A stretch of 64,000 nt of DNA from Crenobacter caeni (GCF_010435965.1 NZ_JAAGAA010000002.1:62001-126000), one strand, 5' to 3'; positions 50,888 to 58,257 are shown, numbered from the stretch's first letter. Program-made: numbers and translations. Notes: generated by a model not told the origin, from the sequence alone.

Positions 50888-50905
50888 CGCCGGCGGCAGC
50901 CGGCG
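50888..50905 (+). promoter_or_regulatory. DGR target-site hairpin downstream of VR
   Basis: CGCCGGC and GCCGGCG form a perfect seven-base stem with tetraloop GGCA, 19 bases after VR ends and 9 bases after the target stop. In BPP-1 and related DGRs a hairpin or cruciform with a GRNA tetraloop just past VR increases homing; GGCA fits GRNA. Confidence 0.6.
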
Positions 50906-50912
50906 GTAAGAC

Positions 50913-51275
50913 ATGCAAGACCTGAAGATTCTGTCGATAGCCGAGCAGCTGATCGTCTCGGCGATGCCGGTGCTCGACAAGATCCCGCGCGCGCAGCGCT
51001 ACCGCTACGGCCGCCAGCTCGAGGACGCGCTCTATGCGCTACCCAAGCTGGCCATTGCCGCGGCGGCCGCCGGCACCAAGAGCAAGGTGTACGCGCTGTG
51101 CGAGGCGGTCGACTACCTGCATGCGCTGCTGCGCATTGGGGTAGAACGCAAGCTGGTTTCGGCGCGCTGGGTCGGGCATGTGATGGCGGCCGCTGCGCCG
51201 CCAGCCAAAACGGGCGGCCTGCTGAGGCAGTTGGCCGCAATGAGTCACGCATGGCGCGCAAGCGTCCGTGCCTGA
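50913..51275 (+). CDS. avd: DGR accessory variability determinant (Avd)
   Basis: The 120-residue protein matches Avd four-helix-bundle proteins: KILSIAEQLIVSAMPVLDKI, RAQRYRYGRQLEDALYALPK, LCEAVDYLHALLRIGVERKL. The family forms a basic pentameric barrel that binds the reverse transcriptase and template RNA and is needed for mutagenic homing. It lies between VR and TR as in BPP-1. Pfam-type annotation is often '23S rRNA intervening-sequence protein-like'. Confidence 0.87.
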   Translation: MQDLKILSIAEQLIVSAMPVLDKIPRAQRYRYGRQLEDALYALPKLAIAAAAAGTKSKVYALCEAVDYLHALLRIGVERKLVSARWVGHVMAAAAPPAKTGGLLRQLAAMSHAWRASVRA

Positions 51276-51294
51276 TGGGTGATGATGGGTTTCG

Positions 51295-51441
51295 ACGCGG
51301 CCAGGTCAACCACTGCGCGTGGCGCTATGTGATCGGCGGAGGCAATTGGAATGAGGGAGTCCGCAATGGGGCGCGCACGCTCAATTTCAATGCGAATCCG
51401 TGGAATGCGAATGGCAATATTGGCGTGCGCGGCGTCAGTGA
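51295..51441 (+). repeat. DGR template repeat (TR)
   Basis: This non-coding 147-bp segment is the unmutated template. It carries nine AAT triplets and one AAC in the frame matching the target gene, each of which can be changed to many residues by adenine mutagenesis; 32 adenines lie in the repeat and 20 differ from the current VR. It sits between avd and the reverse transcriptase gene. TR RNA would be copied with errors at A. Confidence 0.93.
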
Positions 51442-51582
51442 CGCATCAGGAGATTGGACGAGAGCCCGGCGCGTGATCGCCGGGACCCAGAATCCGAATG
51501 GATCAGCCAGCATCACCCGGCCGCAAGGCCGAACATAACAAAAGGGCCGCGCGTCGCTATCGCCGCGCGCGGCCAACCCACC

Positions 51583-52593
51583 ATGCAAATACCCGAACAA
51601 GAAAACCTGATCGGCCTGATCGCCGACTGGGACAACCTGGAGCACGCTTACCGCAAGGCACGCCGCGGCAAGCGTGCCCGCGAAGAGGTCGAGACCTTTG
51701 CCGCCAATCTGTTTGACGAGCTGGCGCGCTTGCAGTGCGAGATCATCACCGGCACCTACCGCATGGGCGCCTATCGCCGCTTTGTCGTCTACGAGCCAAA
51801 GCGGCGCGAGATTCTGGCTGCACCGTTCCGTGACCGCGTGCTGCAGCACGCCATCCTGAACATCGTCGAGGCGCGCTGGGACAAGGCGATGATCGACGAC
51901 ACCTACGCCTGCCGAACCGGCAAAGGCACGCACATCGGCGCCGACCGCATTCAGCGCTGGCTGCGCGATATGAGCAAACAGCGTCCGCTTGCCGATGTAT
52001 GGGTCGCCAAGACCGACTTCAGCAAATACTTCGCCAGCCTGCGTCATGCCGACCTCAAACGCGTCGCCCGTCGCCGCATTACCTGCCCTGGCACGCTGGC
52101 GCTACTGGACGAGATTATCGACAGCACGCCAGGCGACGTCGGCATTCCGGTTGGCAATCTGACCAGCCAGTGGCTGGCGAACCTGCTGGGCAATGAGCTT
52201 GACCAGTGGATCAAGCGTGAACTGCGGGTGAAACGCTACCTGCGCTACATGGACGACACTGTGGCGCTATTCGCCAGCAAGATCGAAGCACAGCTGTATC
52301 TGGACAAGCTGGAGCGGCGCGCCGCCGGCTTCGGACTGCGTTTCTCGAAGCGAAGCCTGCAGCGCGCCAGCTTCGGCGTGAACATGCTGGGCTACCGCAT
52401 CTGGCCGGCCCACCGCCTGCTGCGCAAGCGATCCATCGTCAAGTTCAGGCGCGACATCAAGCAGATGCGGGCGCGGATCAAGACAGGGGCGAGCACGCGC
52501 GACGCCTTGCTGGCTCGAGTGCTGGCGTGGGATGCCCACGCCAGGCGGGCGGATACGCACAGATTGAGAGCGAAGCTTTACGTTGATTTATGA
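51583..52593 (+). CDS. DGR reverse transcriptase
   Basis: The 336-residue protein is a group-II-intron-like RT of the DGR clade. It has the N-terminal NLEHAYRKARRGK, the catalytic Asp D145 in KTDFSKYFASL, GIPVGNLTSQ (residues 187-196; the SQ form instead of QG..SP is typical of DGRs) and the active-site YMDD (222-225) in YLRYMDDTVAL, then MLGYRIW. No maturase or endonuclease domain is present. ATG 51583 gives the usual N-terminus; a longer frame from TTG 51454 overlaps the TR flank. No strong ribosome site is seen. It copies TR RNA with adenine-specific errors. Confidence 0.94.
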   Translation: MQIPEQENLIGLIADWDNLEHAYRKARRGKRAREEVETFAANLFDELARLQCEIITGTYRMGAYRRFVVYEPKRREILAAPFRDRVLQHAILNIVEARWDKAMIDDTYACRTGKGTHIGADRIQRWLRDMSKQRPLADVWVAKTDFSKYFASLRHADLKRVARRRITCPGTLALLDEIIDSTPGDVGIPVGNLTSQWLANLLGNELDQWIKRELRVKRYLRYMDDTVALFASKIEAQLYLDKLERRAAGFGLRFSKRSLQRASFGVNMLGYRIWPAHRLLRKRSIVKFRRDIKQMRARIKTGASTRDALLARVLAWDAHARRADTHRLRAKLYVDL

Positions 52594-52595
52594 AC

Positions 52596-52617
52596 ACCGC
52601 CGGAAGGCGGTTTTTTT
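52596..52617 (+). terminator. Terminator closing the DGR
   Basis: ACCGCC-GGAA-GGCGGT followed by six more T (52612-52617) stands three bases after the RT stop. It ends the DGR transcript before the lysis genes. Confidence 0.9.
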
Positions 52618-52629
52618 ATGGGAGCAGTA

Positions 52630-53085
52630 ATGAAGAAAAGGCTGGTTGTTGTTCTTGTCGCACTGGCAACGGCGCTTGTTGCTATGTTCGCGCTGCGCAG
52701 CTTAACGACGGCAGCGGTTGCCGCGCTCGCCGCCGGACTCTCTGCCTCTGCCGTGGCAGGAACGGGGAAAGGTGGTGCAGCGGTCGGGGTTCACCTGCCT
52801 GCGCTGGCTGGTGCCATTGTCGGCAGCCTTCTGCTCAGCCTGCAGCTGCGTGATCGCCCGTGGCCGGAGCGGATGATCTTGCTGTGCGCGAGCTGCGTGG
52901 CTGCGTACTTCGGCGGCCTCGCTGCCGGTGAGTGGTGGGGTCTTGGCAGCGGCAGTATCGGCCTCGTCGGGACGTTTTCCGCGTATTTGCTACTCGCGGT
53001 CATGAACCTCGTATTGCAGCTGCTGCGTGACGTCAGCTGGTGGCAGCGGTTGCTGAATGGGCGTTTTGGCGGGGGCGCACAATGA
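52630..53085 (+). CDS. Holin-like membrane protein
   Basis: The 151-residue protein has four to five hydrophobic segments (about residues 4-24, 28-48, 57-75, 87-104, 112-133) and lies directly before the endolysin, so a holin or related lysis role is likely. MKKRL at the start and DVSWWQRLLNGRF at the end are basic. GGGAG five bases before ATG 52630 decides over an ATG at 52618. The family is not recognised, so holin is inferred from context. Confidence 0.6.
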   Translation: MKKRLVVVLVALATALVAMFALRSLTTAAVAALAAGLSASAVAGTGKGGAAVGVHLPALAGAIVGSLLLSLQLRDRPWPERMILLCASCVAAYFGGLAAGEWWGLGSGSIGLVGTFSAYLLLAVMNLVLQLLRDVSWWQRLLNGRFGGGAQ

Positions 53086-53522
53086 CACCGAGCAAAGCCT
53101 GCGTTGACCTGATCAAGCAGTTCGAGGGTTTCGAGCCCAAGGCATACCGCTGCCCGGCCGGCAAGCTGACCATCGGCTACGGCCACGTCGTCGCGCCGAC
53201 CGAGTACAACCTGCGCGACGCCGCGCTGACCGAAGACCAGGCCACCCGCCTGCTCGAGGCGGATCTCGGCCGCTTCGCGCCGCAAGTTACCGCCATGCTC
53301 TCTGGCCTAACCGTGCGCCAGCACCAGTTCGACGCGCTGGTGAGCTTTGCCTACAACTGCGGCGCCGGTGCGCTGCGCGGCTCGACCTTGCTGCGCAAGC
53401 TGCGCGCGGGCGACGTGGCCGGCGCGGCGGAAGAGTTCCTGCGCTGGAACAAGGCTGGCGGTCGGGAGCTTGCCGGGCTGACCCGCCGCCGCAATGCGGA
53501 GCGGGCGCTGTTTATTGGCTGA
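53082..53522 (+). CDS. GH24 endolysin (T4-lysozyme-like)
   Basis: The 146-residue protein has the GH24 catalytic triad spacing E15-8-C24-5-T30 (FEGFEPKAYRCPAGKLTIG), then YGHVV and FDALVSFAYNCGAGALRGST. It cuts peptidoglycan glycan chains at lysis. No signal-anchor is present, so it needs the holin to exit. It overlaps the holin-like gene by four bases (ATGA). Confidence 0.94.
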   Translation: MTPSKACVDLIKQFEGFEPKAYRCPAGKLTIGYGHVVAPTEYNLRDAALTEDQATRLLEADLGRFAPQVTAMLSGLTVRQHQFDALVSFAYNCGAGALRGSTLLRKLRAGDVAGAAEEFLRWNKAGGRELAGLTRRRNAERALFIG

Positions 53523-53537
53523 ACGCCCCAAAAAGCC

Positions 53538-53579
53538 GAAACCCCGGACAGTTCGCGCTGTGCCGGGGTTTCTCGTTTT
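53538..53579 (+). terminator. Terminator after the endolysin gene
   Basis: GAAACCCCGG and CCGGGGTTTC form a ten-base stem, with an inner ACAG/CTGT extension, followed by TCGTTTTC. It separates the endolysin from the small membrane ORF and spanin genes. Confidence 0.7.
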
Positions 53580-53648
53580 CACCTTGGAAGGGAAGGCTAG
53601 ACGTGAATGAATTTTAATCGGTTCAACCCGTTGAGTATAGGGGGACGT

Positions 53649-53759
53649 ATGAGCGAACAGGGTGCAGATCGTGTCGGAATGACTCTGGTGAAAGGGGTTG
53701 TGCGCGCAGTGCAGATGCTGGCGCTGGCCACGTTGATTCATGTCGTGCGCTGGTGGTGA
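53649..53759 (+). CDS. Small lysis-region membrane ORF (36 aa)
   Basis: ATG at 53649 follows AGGGGG at four bases. The 36-residue product begins MSEQGADRVGMTLVKGVVRA and has one membrane helix ending RWW. It ends two bases before the spanin gene start. It may be a second small lysis protein; no family is recognised. Confidence 0.5.
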   Translation: MSEQGADRVGMTLVKGVVRAVQMLALATLIHVVRWW

Positions 53760-53761
53760 CC

Positions 53762-54238
53762 ATGCCGCTGCTGATCAACATCGTCGTCGCCGCGCTGATT
53801 GCGTTGGCGGCCTACGCGGACGGCTACCGCAGCGGTGCAGCGCGCACGCGTGCCGACTGGACGGACGAGCGCGCCAAGCTAGAGCAGGCGCACGCAGACG
53901 CACTGGCCGACGCGCTCAGCAAAACGCAAGCTCGCGAGCAGGCGCTCGCGGAGGTAGACAAGAAGCTCATGGAGGAGCGTGCCGATGCGCAAACTGAAAT
54001 CAACCGCCTGCGCGCTGACTTGCGCGCTGGCACTCGCCGCCTGTCAGTCGCCTTTGCCGCCGCCGGCAGTGTGCCCGGCGCTGCCGCCAGCCCCGGCAGC
54101 GGTGATGCAGCCGCGCGCGCCGAACTTCACCCAGCGGCTGCTGACGATCTTGTCGGACTCGCCGCAGACGCCGACGATGTCACCCGCCAGCTTGCTGCCT
54201 GCCAGGCCGTGATCGCGGCAGACAGATCCACCGAATAA
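53762..54238 (+). CDS. Rz-like i-spanin
   Basis: The 158-residue protein has an N-terminal membrane anchor (MPLLINIVVAALIALAAYAD), then a long coiled coil (residues 22-105, ADGYRSGAARTRADW onward). It matches the plan of inner-membrane spanins. With Rz1 it fuses inner and outer membranes in the last step of lysis. ATG 53762 is preferred to GTG 53753. Rz1 is encoded inside it in another frame. Confidence 0.8.
   Translation: MPLLINIVVAALIALAAYADGYRSGAARTRADWTDERAKLEQAHADALADALSKTQAREQALAEVDKKLMEERADAQTEINRLRADLRAGTRRLSVAFAAAGSVPGAAASPGSGDAAARAELHPAAADDLVGLAADADDVTRQLAACQAVIAADRSTE
53985..54212 (+). CDS. Rz1-like o-spanin lipoprotein nested in Rz
   Basis: The 75-residue frame lies wholly inside the Rz gene. 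ATG 53985 has GGAGGAG seven bases upstream. The product starts MRKLKSTACALTCALALAAC, a lipoprotein signal with lipobox LAAC (lipidated C20), followed by a Pro-rich stretch (PLPPPAVCPALPPAPA), typical of outer-membrane spanins. Confidence 0.85.
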   Translation: MRKLKSTACALTCALALAACQSPLPPPAVCPALPPAPAAVMQPRAPNFTQRLLTILSDSPQTPTMSPASLLPARP

Positions 54239-54240
54239 GA

Positions 54241-54270
54241 CGATGGCCGGCTTATATCCGGTCATCGTTC
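54241..54270 (+). terminator. Terminator at the right end of the prophage
   Basis: CGATGGCCGG and CCGGTCATCG pair with one G-T wobble around a seven-base loop, followed by TTCTTTG. It begins two bases after the Rz stop and ends ten bases before attR. Confidence 0.65.
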
Positions 54271-54280
54271 TTTGTGTGGG

Positions 54281-54296
54281 ATTTGGTATAGGTTTT
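54281..54296. repeat. Right attachment site repeat (attR)
   Basis: ATTTGGTATAGGTTTT matches attL (13123-13138) in 15 of 16 bases. Its reverse complement contains AAAACCTATACC, the core of the two repeats in front of the integrase. From here to 54404 I see no gene; the stretch holds only AT-richer sequence. Confidence 0.6.
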
Positions 54297-54404
54297 AATT
54301 TGCGGTGTATTTACCGCCTTTTAAATCAATTGATTAACCCCTATGCATCATCGGGGTGTGGGTCTGGCTCATGGGCGGCCCTATGCTGGAGGTTCGGACA
54401 AACA

Positions 54405-54436
54405 AACGCCCCGCCGGGCAGGCCGGGCGGGGCGTT
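54405..54436 (-). terminator. Terminator of suhB
   Basis: AACGCCCCGCC and GGCGGGGCGTT form an eleven-base stem with a ten-base loop; on the minus strand it ends in TTTGTTTG. It lies 28 bases past the suhB stop. Confidence 0.8.
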
Positions 54437-54464
54437 CGAATTTTACGCGATGCGCTGGGGCGCG

Positions 54465-55256
54465 TCAGCCCTTGACGTGCGGGGCGATGATCTGCAGCAG
54501 TTGCGCGAGCACCTTCGGGCTGGCGGCGACGATGTCGCCAGACTCGAGCCAGGTCTGCTCGCCGTGCATGTCGGTGACGATGCCGCCCGCTTCCTGCACG
54601 ATCAGGCTGCCCGCAGCGATGTCCCACGGCTTGAGGTTGAATTCGAAGAAGCCGTCGACGCGGCCGCAGGCGACGTTGCACAAATCGAGCGACGCGGCGC
54701 CCTCGCGGCGTGCGCCGGCGCTCTTGCCGATCACGTCCTTGAGGATGGCAAGGTAGGTGTCGATCATGCTCTGGTCGACCACCGGGAAGCCGGTGGCGAT
54801 CACGCATTCGTTCAGCTGGATGCGGCGCGAGACGCGGATGCGGCGGTCGTTGAGGAAGGCGCCGACGCCGCGGGTCGCGGTGTAGAGGTCGTTACGGTTG
54901 GGGTCGAACACCACGGCCTGCTGGATCTGGCCCTTGTGCGCGAGCGCGATCGAGATCGCGTACTGCGGGTGGCCGTGGATGAAGTTGGTGGTGCCGTCGA
55001 TGGGGTCGATGATCCATTCGAACTCGGCGCTACCCATGCCTTTGGCGCCGGACTCTTCTGCTAGAATCGCGTGCCTCGGGTAGGCTTCGTGGATCACGTC
55101 GATGATGGCTTCTTCGGCTGCACGGTCAACCTCGGTGACGAAGTCGTTCGACTTCTTCTTCTCGACCCGGATGGTGTCGAGGTTGAGCGACGCGCGCTGG
55201 ATGACGTTGCCGGCACGGCGGGCGGCCTTGACCGCGACGTTGAGCATAGGATGCAT
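54465..55256 (-). CDS. suhB: Inositol-1-monophosphatase family protein SuhB
   Basis: The 263-residue protein has the IMPase metal motifs: ILAEESG (Glu), WIIDPIDGTTNFIHG (signature, Asp/Asp) and WDIAAGSLIVQEAGG near the C-terminus. SuhB dephosphorylates myo-inositol 1-phosphate and, in E. coli, also works with NusA/NusB in rRNA antitermination. ATG 55256 gives the standard start. It is divergent from trmJ, the arrangement known from many proteobacteria. Confidence 0.95.
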   Translation of the reverse strand: MHPMLNVAVKAARRAGNVIQRASLNLDTIRVEKKKSNDFVTEVDRAAEEAIIDVIHEAYPRHAILAEESGAKGMGSAEFEWIIDPIDGTTNFIHGHPQYAISIALAHKGQIQQAVVFDPNRNDLYTATRGVGAFLNDRRIRVSRRIQLNECVIATGFPVVDQSMIDTYLAILKDVIGKSAGARREGAASLDLCNVACGRVDGFFEFNLKPWDIAAGSLIVQEAGGIVTDMHGEQTWLESGDIVAASPKVLAQLLQIIAPHVKG

Positions 55257-55394
55257 GATCGACCCCTGTAAGGTGCACGCAGGCACCGCCGCTTCCGGCG
55301 CCGCCACGTGCTGTAATCTGGTTAAGGAACAAAAAAACCCGGCGCGAGCGCGGGGTTTCTATTGAATGGGCGCGATTGTACGCGCAAAGAGCCG

Positions 55395-56153
55395 ATGAAT
55401 AAACCCCAAGTCCCTGATTTCCTGAAGAACATTCGCGTCGTGCTGGCCCGGCCCAGCCACCCCGGCAATATCGGCTCGGCGGCGCGCGCGATGAAGACGA
55501 TGGGGCTGACCCGGCTCTATCTGGTCGAGCCCAAGGTGTTCCCGAGCGAGGAGGCCAACGTGCTCGCTTCCGGCGCGGTCGACGTGCTGGAGAACGCGCA
55601 GGTGGTCGCGACGCTGGCCGAGGCGCTTGCCGACGTCACCGTCGCCTGCGCGCTGACCAGCCGCCGCCGCGAACTGGCGTCGCCTTTGCTGACACCGCGC
55701 GAGGCGACGCCAGAGCTCGTCGCGCGGGCGCAGGGCGGCGAACAGGTCGCGCTGGTGTTCGGCAACGAGACCTTCGGCCTGTCCAACGAAGAGGTGCTGC
55801 TGTGCAACCGGCTGGTGACCATCCCCGGCAACCCCGACTACTTCTCGCTGAACCTGGCGATGGCGGTGCAGGTGATGACCTACGAGCTGTTCAGCCACAC
55901 CGGCTTCGCGGTCGACTACCTGAAGCCCGAGGGCGAGCAGGCGACGCTCGCCGAGGTCGAGGGCTTCTGCCAGCACCTCGAACAGACGATGGACGCGCTA
56001 GACTTCTTCCGCCGCCGCAACGGCGAGCGGCTGATGCGGCGCATGCGCGGCGTGTTCGCGCGGGCCGACCTGCAGCGCGACGAGGTCGACATCCTGCGCG
56101 GCTTCCTCAAGCAGGTGAACCGTGCGCTCGGCCCGGACCGCAACGGTCGCTGA
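55395..56153 (+). CDS. trmJ: tRNA (cytidine/uridine-2'-O-)-methyltransferase TrmJ
   Basis: The 252-residue SpoU-family enzyme has ARPSHPGNIGSAARAMKTMG at the N-terminus, VFGNETFGLSNEE and then IPGNPDYFSLNLAMAVQVM. These are the knot motifs that bind AdoMet. It methylates the ribose at position 32 of tRNAs. The C-terminal helical extension (from about 190) fits TrmJ. Upstream, a hairpin-like stretch at about 55329-55358 lies between it and suhB. ATG 55395 follows AAAGAG. Confidence 0.94.
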   Translation: MNKPQVPDFLKNIRVVLARPSHPGNIGSAARAMKTMGLTRLYLVEPKVFPSEEANVLASGAVDVLENAQVVATLAEALADVTVACALTSRRRELASPLLTPREATPELVARAQGGEQVALVFGNETFGLSNEEVLLCNRLVTIPGNPDYFSLNLAMAVQVMTYELFSHTGFAVDYLKPEGEQATLAEVEGFCQHLEQTMDALDFFRRRNGERLMRRMRGVFARADLQRDEVDILRGFLKQVNRALGPDRNGR

Positions 56154-57003
56154 GCCCTTGCTTGGCGCGCCGCAGGCGGTGCGCGACCTCGCGTGGCTGC
56201 TCGGCAGCCGCGCGCCTTTCCCCTTTTCCCCGCAACTGCCGCGCGAGCGGCTGCTGAGCCCCGGCTGGCAGGACGCGCTCTTCGCGCTCTCGCGGAACCC
56301 CGCGCCGCTGGAGGCCTGGCTTGCCGCGCGCCCGGGGCGCCGGCTCGGCCACTACGCCGAAGCGCTGTTCGGCTTCTGGTGCGCGCATGCGCCGGACGTG
56401 GAACTGGTCGCGCACGGCCTCGCGGTGCGCGACAGCGCTGCGCATACCGTCGGCGAATTCGACTTCCTGCTCAGGCTCTCGGGCGAGCCCTGGCATGTCG
56501 AGCTTGCCTGCAAGTTCTACCTCGAAGTCGAACCGGGGCGCCTGCTCGGCCCGGCGCCCAACGACAGTTGGGCGCTGAAGTCGGCCAAGCTGTTAAGGCA
56601 GCTCGCGCTCTCCCGCCACCCGGCCGCGCGCGCCTTGCTGCCGGATGGCTTTGCAGGGTGCCAGGCGGCGGCGTGGCTGGCCGGCTGGCGTTTCGTGCCG
56701 GCCGCGCGCTGGCAGCCTGCACACGCGGACGGCTGGTTCGCTGCGATCGGCGAGCCGTGGCCCGCGCTTGCCGGTGCCGATGGCTGGCTGCATCTTGCGC
56801 ACGCGTGCTGGTTGTCGCCCGCGTGCGCGGCCGCCACGGAGCCGGTCAGTGAAACGGCGCTGCGTACGCGACTGGCCGCCATCACGCGGCCGCAGCTTGT
56901 CGCGCAGCTGCGCGAGGCGGACGGCGTCTGGCTCGAATGCGCGCGCGGTTTCGTGCTGCCGGCAGGCTGGCTTGCCCTGGCGGCCAGGGAGGGGGACGGA
57001 TGA
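56122..57003 (+). CDS. DUF1853 family protein
   Basis: The 293-residue protein matches DUF1853: AVRDLAWLLGSRAPFPFSPQ, GRRLGHYAEALFGFWCAHAP, HTVGEFDFLLRLSGEPWHVE, LACKFYLEVEP. The E-x-K pattern in GEFDFLL...ELACKFYL resembles restriction-nuclease-like folds, but no activity is established. GTG 56122 overlaps the trmJ end by 32 bases. It is coupled to the flavodoxin-like gene by ATGA. Confidence 0.82.
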   Translation: MRSARTATVAEPLLGAPQAVRDLAWLLGSRAPFPFSPQLPRERLLSPGWQDALFALSRNPAPLEAWLAARPGRRLGHYAEALFGFWCAHAPDVELVAHGLAVRDSAAHTVGEFDFLLRLSGEPWHVELACKFYLEVEPGRLLGPAPNDSWALKSAKLLRQLALSRHPAARALLPDGFAGCQAAAWLAGWRFVPAARWQPAHADGWFAAIGEPWPALAGADGWLHLAHACWLSPACAAATEPVSETALRTRLAAITRPQLVAQLREADGVWLECARGFVLPAGWLALAAREGDG

Positions 57004-57461
57004 AGACTTTGCTTGTCGTGTGGGCGGGGCAGGGCGGGCGCACCTTGCAGCTGGCCGAAGCATTCGCCGGGGGCGCGCGCGAGTGCGCGGGCGACGAGGT
57101 GCGGGTGGAGATGCGCCACGCGCTGGAGGCCGGGCCGGACGAGCTGCTGGCCGCAGACGCGCTGCTGTTTGCGACGCCGGAGAAGTTCGGCTATATGGCC
57201 GGCGGGCTGAAGGACTGTTTCGAGCGCTGCTTTTACCCGTGCGAGCACGCGCTCGCCGGGCGGCCGTTCGGCGTGCTGGTGTCGGCCGGCAACGACGGCA
57301 GCGGCGCGGTCTCGAGCGTCAGGCGGATCGTGACCGGCTGGCGGATGAACGAGGTGCTGCCAGTGCAGGTGGTTTGCGGCGAGCCGGATGAAGCCGCGCT
57401 GGAGGCCGCGCGCGAGGCCGGCCGGACATTGTCCGCCGGTCTCGGGGTCGGGCTGTGGTAG
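57000..57461 (+). CDS. Flavodoxin-family protein
   Basis: The 153-residue protein has the flavodoxin/FMN-reductase layout: MKTLLVVWAGQGGRTLQLAE (phosphate loop), then ALLFATPEKFGYMAGGLKDC and FGVLVSAGNDGSGAVSSVRR. It probably binds FMN for electron transfer; the partner is unknown. It overlaps the DUF1853 gene and is convergent with fnr, one base apart. Confidence 0.82.
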   Translation: MKTLLVVWAGQGGRTLQLAEAFAGGARECAGDEVRVEMRHALEAGPDELLAADALLFATPEKFGYMAGGLKDCFERCFYPCEHALAGRPFGVLVSAGNDGSGAVSSVRRIVTGWRMNEVLPVQVVCGEPDEAALEAAREAGRTLSAGLGVGLW

Positions 57462-57462
57462 C

Positions 57463-58212
57463 TCAGGCGTGCTGGTGCGCGTGCGTGCAGCCGGAGATCA
57501 GCGCCTTGAGCGCTTCGGGCTGGACGAGCTGGATGTGCTTGTGGTCGACGGTGATCCAGCCTTGCTGCTGGAACTTCGACAGCGTGCGGCTGACCGTCTC
57601 CAGCTTGAGGCCGAGGAAGCTGCCGATTTCCTCGCGGCTCATCCTCAGGATGAAGTCGTTGGCGGCGAAACCGCGGGTGGCCAGGCGCTGCGAGACGTTG
57701 AGCAGGAAAGCGGCCAGCCGCTCCTCGGCCTTCATGTTGCCCAGCAGCAGCATGATGCTCTGGTCGCGTACGATCTCGCGGCTCATCAACCGGTAGAAGT
57801 GGTGCTGCAGCGACGGGATCTCGCGGCTGAGGCACTGCATGCGCGAGAACGGCAGCTCGCACACCTCGCTGTCCTCCAGCGCGATCGCGTCGCAGCCGTG
57901 CACGTTGGCCGAGATGCCGTCCATGCCGAGCAGCTCGCCCGACATATGGAAGCCGGTCACCTGTTCGCGCCCGTCCTGGCTCGACATGCAGGTCTTGAAG
58001 AAACCGGTGCGGATCGCGAACAGCGACTTGAACGGCTCGCCGCTGCGGAACAGGTAGTCGCCGCGGCGGAAGCGGCGGCTCTGGCGGATGACCGCGTCCA
58101 GTTGCGACAGCTCCTCACGGTTCAGGCCGATCGGCAGGCACAGCTCGCGCAGCGTGCAGTTCGAGCAGGTCACCTTCATGGCGTGCAGGTTGCTGTTGTT
58201 CTGTTCGGGCAT
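57463..58212 (-). CDS. fnr: Oxygen-sensing regulator FNR
   Basis: The 249-residue protein has the FNR iron-sulphur ligands C16, C19 and C25 (CSNCTLRELC) and C118 in DSEVCELPF, with the same spacing as E. coli C20/C23/C29/C122. A cAMP-binding-like domain follows. The HTH is MSREEIGSFLGLKLETVSRT. The E-S-R contact pattern reads the TTGAT half-site. Under anoxia the 4Fe-4S form dimerises and binds DNA. A near-consensus box lies 32 bases upstream of its start. Confidence 0.93.
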   Translation of the reverse strand: MPEQNNSNLHAMKVTCSNCTLRELCLPIGLNREELSQLDAVIRQSRRFRRGDYLFRSGEPFKSLFAIRTGFFKTCMSSQDGREQVTGFHMSGELLGMDGISANVHGCDAIALEDSEVCELPFSRMQCLSREIPSLQHHFYRLMSREIVRDQSIMLLLGNMKAEERLAAFLLNVSQRLATRGFAANDFILRMSREEIGSFLGLKLETVSRTLSKFQQQGWITVDHKHIQLVQPEALKALISGCTHAHQHA

Positions 58213-58243
58213 CGAAAAATCCAAGGCGCTTGGGACAAGAAGC

Positions 58244-58257
58244 TTGACGTTGGTCAA
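58244..58257. promoter_or_regulatory. FNR box between fnr and hemN
   Basis: TTGAC-GTTG-GTCAA is a perfect palindrome and matches the FNR consensus TTGAT-N4-ATCAA in eight of ten positions. It lies between divergent fnr and hemN. It could serve fnr autoregulation and hemN activation; no clear -10 is seen where a class II hemN promoter would need it. Confidence 0.65.

Larger units (their letters stand above)
13123..54296. mobile_element. SfV-like mosaic prophage (HK97-type head, Mu-type contractile tail) carrying a DGR
   Basis: The element runs from the left att repeat near mutS to the right att repeat near suhB, about 41.2 kb. It contains an integrase, immunity genes, a replication module, terminase, head, contractile tail, DGR and lysis genes in normal order, with no broken core gene that I can see. 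The head genes follow the HK97 plan (HNH, TerS, TerL, portal, S49 protease, capsid), while the tail genes follow phage Mu gp37-gp48. The element is likely inducible, but this is an inference. Confidence 0.92.

Noticed and set aside
51454-51582. N-terminal extension of the reverse transcriptase
   Set aside because: It begins with TTG next to TR, is rich in Arg/Pro and adds nothing to the RT fold; ATG 51583 gives the standard DGR RT start.
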